NCBI GenBank assembly: GCA_032622095.1
Contig: CP136067.1
Coordinates: 194,950,052 to 195,014,051 of the forward strand
Length of the DNA: 64,000 nucleotides
Direction of reading: 5' to 3'
Origin: Siphonodentalium dalli
Taxonomy: Eukaryota; Mollusca; Scaphopoda; Gadilida; Siphonodentaliidae
Below the pieces are notes generated by a model. That model ran no database searches, was not told the origin of the DNA, and worked only from the letters and a program-made list of their open reading frames with translations. The translations under genes and the position numbers were made by a program. Shown piece by piece: positions 61,909 to 64,000 of this stretch; the first letter of the stretch is position 1; each line of letters opens with the position of its first letter.

Positions 61909-62069
61909 CTTTAGCATGTCAGATATATTCCATGTTAGATCTGAGGGGTCTGGATTCTCCACCTCCTTCGCTAATTCTCTCATAATAAGAGCCTCTGAAC
62001 TGACCACTTTCATCCCAAACATGGTAGTCAGATCCTCCAACAAGCGTCCCTTCATAGAACCAGGCCCAC
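61909..62069 (-). CDS. ADK-like gene, exon 3 (P-loop exon)
   Basis: The 161-bp exon has acceptor GCTTTGCAG and donor CTAAAG|GTAGTG. It starts in phase 1 and ends in phase 0. It begins GPGSMKGRLLEDLTTMFGMK, followed by VVSSEALIMRELAKEVENPD and a stretch ending SDMLK. Adenylate kinases carry GGPGSGKGT at this place, followed by a helix, then Y/F-G and an 'LSxGDLLR' segment; here FGMKVVSSEALIMREL fits that pattern. The Gly before the Lys is Met and the Thr/Ser after KG is Arg, so nucleotide binding may be altered. Introns of 738 bp (upstream) and 14.4 kb (downstream) flank it. Confidence 0.86.
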
Positions 62070-62167
62070 CTGCAAAGCAATTAATTCACAATTATAATAC
62101 ATGTATACAGTGCCCCTGTCTAGAACAAAGCCCAGATGTACCTACAGAATAATTCAGAATTATAATA

Positions 62168-62267
62168 CAGTAATTCCCCAAAGCTCTAAGAGCTTTCCGA
62201 TGAATGACAACAAGCCATATTTCCGACCAAATCCTGAAAAGTTATCCATAATTCTGCGGCAATACTG
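62168..62267. mobile_element. MITE family A, internally deleted
   Basis: CAGTAATTCCCC joins directly to the second arm (AGAGCTTTCCGATGAATG...) and ends GGCAATACTG-TA. Confidence 0.75.
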
Positions 62268-62561
62268 TATGTAGTGTCCCTACATACATGTATAACCAAG
62301 TTCACCTGGAAAGTAAATCAGAATAACATGTATAATATACAGGTATGGTGCTCCTGCCTAGATCCAGGCCCACCTGCAGAGTAATACCGGTACTTTGGCC
62401 TCTTCGTAAAATTTGTCACTGAGTTATGCCCCTTGGTTTTAACACACAAAATGCTCAATTTTACAACTTTTTTTTAACTAAAATTGACCATAATTTCAAC
62501 CCAAAAGCAGACCATGACAGAGCAATCGAATGTCGTAAATAAGCTGCTTCTTATAGAGCTA

Positions 62562-62655
62562 CAGTAATGCCCTAAGTAATTTAGTCGGATTTAGTCGGGA
62601 ATATGGCTTGTTGCCATTCATCGGAAAGCTCTCCCGATTACTTTGGGCATTACTG
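62562..62655. mobile_element. MITE family A, internally deleted (94 bp)
   Basis: TA-flanked CAGTAATGCCCTAAGTAAT...ATTACTTTGGGCATTACTG keeps both ends but only one copy of the GGCTTGTTGCCATTCATC segment. Confidence 0.8.
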
Positions 62656-62807
62656 TACATGTATGTTAGAGCTGAGAAATATTTGAAATAGAAAAAAGTT
62701 ATCATAGCAATTTCAAAAAATTATCTTGCAAACGCTTATGACAGAATTCAGGGGAGAGAAATCAGGGTATTTTCCTATAACAAAACGTACATGGAGTTGA
62801 CCTTCAC

Positions 62808-62918
62808 TCAATACGAAAATGATGTTAAACATCCCAATTATTTCACTTGTTTGCAGTTGTTTGTGATCTTTCCCAAGGTTGCCAGTCGGAGGTTCGTGGA
62901 ATACACCAGTCCATACAT
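62808..62918 (-). CDS. ADK-like gene, exon 2 (strand before the P-loop)
   Basis: The acceptor is TTCTCCTAG and the donor is GTGAAG after TATTGA. The 111-bp exon enters and leaves in phase 1. It reads DVWTGVFHEPPTGNLGKDHK, then a segment ending MFNIIFVL. The hydrophobic IIFVL run is what is expected for the beta strand just before the Walker A loop of adenylate-kinase-fold proteins. The split codon (A + GT) gives Ser, so the join reads FVLS-GPGSMKG. The alternative upstream acceptor (TTATCAG) would put a stop in frame. Family membership is inferred from motif order; the splice borders are read directly. Confidence 0.68.
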
Positions 62919-63073
62919 CTAGGAGAATCCTTCGACTGATAACTTTCGTCAGAATTTGGGAACAAACAATTGTGAGTTTGGACACAAATGAGGTTTGAAG
63001 AATAGTATAGCATTTGCTCGTAGCTGTATGGTACATGTATGTACATGTAGTATGTCATATCCTAGTTTATTAC

Positions 63074-63116
63074 CTTTTTTCTCATTTCTAGTCGCGTCTG
63101 TGATTGCCTCGGCCAT
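63074..63116 (-). CDS. ADK-like gene, exon 1 (start codon)
   Basis: The ATG lies at 63116-63114 in a strong context (CAAAATGGCC). It opens a 14-codon frame, MAEAITDATRNEKK, plus one base, followed at once by a GTAATA donor. The exon ends in phase 1, which is what the exon at 62808-62918 needs; joining them makes a GAT (Asp) codon. No earlier in-frame ATG is evident in the short leader. A first exon this small is below most ORF thresholds, so the call rests on Kozak context, donor, phase and its position 155 bp upstream of the next exon. Transcript data could move the start. Confidence 0.62.
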
Positions 63117-63307
63117 TTTGAATGCGTGATACTCAACTCAAAACCATGTGTGTAATTAGTTTATAACAATGAGGCTGTTTTCTAACTATTTGGATATCAA
63201 ATTTATAAAAATAACCTATTTTAGTACGATTATTTGTTATTCCATCCGGGAACACCCCAGTGGACTGTTTCACATCACTTTAAGGCATATTATCCAACAG
63301 AAAGCTA

Positions 63308-63522
63308 CAGTAATGCCCTAAATAAATGACTTCTTTATAACCATGGCAGAATTATGGGTAACTTTTCAGGATTTAGTCGGAAATATGGCTTGTTGCTATT
63401 CATCGGAAAGTTCTCAGTGAGAGCTTTCCATTGAATGGCAACAAGCCATATTTCCGACTAAATCCTGAAAAGTTACCCATAATTCTGCTGTGATTAAGGA
63501 GTCGATTATTTAGAGGATTCTG
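63308..63522. mobile_element. MITE family A, complete copy
   Basis: CAGTAATGCCCTAAATAAAT...; the arms meet at TTCTCAGTGAGAGC. The right end is mutated (AGAGGATTCTG-TA). Confidence 0.85.
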
Positions 63523-63853
63523 TATTCATTTCATTCTTGCATGCTGATATGGTTTAGAGCTGGAGTCACAATCAGGAGATGGCTTACGTGATTCTGATTC
63601 CTGCACTTATTGATTGATTTTTTTTCTCCATCTGAGCTCGAAATGTGTACCTGTCCACCTGTCCCTGAGGGACTAGCTATAGTGTTCACTGTTTCTGGGT
63701 GACAAGTGACCATAGAACAATAATGGTATCTATGTCAAATTGAGACATCTCTTTAGTCTGAGTTTGATCTACTAATACTCACCCTTCAGGCCGCCAGGTC
63801 AGAAATAATTAAAGGACAACAGTTTGTAGGCTGAGTATTAGCTAAGTTTTATA

Positions 63854-63997
63854 CAGTAATGCCCTAAATAATCGACTACTTAACCACAGCAGAATTACAT
63901 TCCGCTGAATGGCAACAAGCCATATTTCCGACTAAATCCTGAAAAATTACCCATAATTCTGTTGTGGTTAAGGAGTAGATTATTTAGGGCATTGCTG
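63854..63997. mobile_element. MITE family A, internally deleted
   Basis: TA-flanked CAGTAATGCCCTAAATAATC...GGGCATTGCTG; most of the left arm after AGCAGAATTA is missing. Confidence 0.83.
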
Positions 63998-64000
63998 TAT

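Larger units (their letters stand above)
62070..62807 (-). other. Intron 2 with two deleted family A MITEs
   Basis: Family A copies at 62168-62267 and 62562-62655 take up about a quarter of this 738-bp intron. Nothing else recognised. Confidence 0.65.
568..63116 (-). other. Gene span: adenylate-kinase-like P-loop protein gene (partial)
   Basis: Six exons (63074-63116, 62808-62918, 61909-62069, 47357-47530, 32657-32836, 568-757) join without a frame break into about 286 codons. What is seen: consensus splice borders, matching phases, and hydrophobic strand and P-loop order. What is known: ADK-family enzymes transfer phosphate between nucleotides using a GGPGSGKGT loop, NMP-binding Arg residues and a LID. 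What is inferred: this is a divergent member whose P-loop, DGFPR-like motif and LID all depart from consensus, so it may be a pseudo-enzyme or a structural protein. I do not recognise a named orthologue. The 3' end lies outside the window. Confidence 0.8.
63117..64000 (-). promoter_or_regulatory. Upstream region of ADK-like gene
   Basis: Sequence 5' of the start codon. No TATA box or initiator stands out. It contains two family A MITEs (63308-63522, 63854-63997), the first about 190 bp from the start codon, plus a short repeat I end (63262-63284). Any promoter here is inferred from position only. Confidence 0.35.

Noticed and set aside
62843-63058. 71-codon frame containing CMDWCIPRTSDWQPWERSQ
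   Set aside because: It overlaps exon 2 in another phase. The exon 2 frame joins exons 1 and 3 in phase and supplies the strand before the P-loop; this frame does not.

Overview
The window looks like nuclear DNA of a marine invertebrate, most likely a mollusc or another lophotrochozoan. The reasons are AT-rich introns full of miniature inverted-repeat transposons, frequent ACATGTA-type words, and a diverged 'GGGCCATAAC...' repeat of a kind I associate with bivalve genomes. The organism assignment is inference. No rRNA, tRNA or CRISPR array was seen.

One host gene spans the window on the minus strand. Six exons can be assembled by eye at 63074-63116 (start codon), 62808-62918, 61909-62069, 47357-47530, 32657-32836 and 568-757. 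All have GT..AG borders and compatible phases. Together they encode an adenylate-kinase-like (ADK fold) P-loop protein: a beta strand ending in FVLS, a modified P-loop GPGSMKG, a core exon with VVDFIPN, a Gly/Lys-rich linker where a LID is expected, and a C-terminal alpha/beta exon. The gene continues beyond the left edge. Introns 3 and 4 are each about 14.4 kb and intron 5 is about 31.9 kb.

The most striking feature is in intron 5. A decayed pogo/Tigger-like DDE transposon (about 1112-31072, minus strand) is split by a roughly 27.9-kb satellite (1557-29476, about 495 monomers of 56-57 bp). Read on the minus strand, the monomer is a 19-codon piece of the transposase itself, FRDWYVQQVMMSLDECEA-R. 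The transposase N-terminal and catalytic parts join the right edge of the array in frame, and its C-terminal part (VDLRTS...KPVHAKW) joins the left edge in frame. The satellite therefore appears to have arisen by expansion of one 57-bp coding segment inside a transposase gene, inside an intron. Its variants are mostly CpG-decay changes, and its left half carries multi-kilobase internal duplications.

Introns 3 and 4 (32837-61908) hold a dense set of non-autonomous DNA transposons. These include a near-palindromic TA-target family (A, about 15 copies), TTAA-target piggyBac-like MITEs (B and B'), 8-bp-TSD elements (family E and two hAT-like elements with perfect TSDs, one nested in a family C element), other TIR elements, and minisatellites with units of 13, 21, 33 and 54 bp. 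Most long open frames in the window are by-products of tandem repeats and are not annotated as genes.
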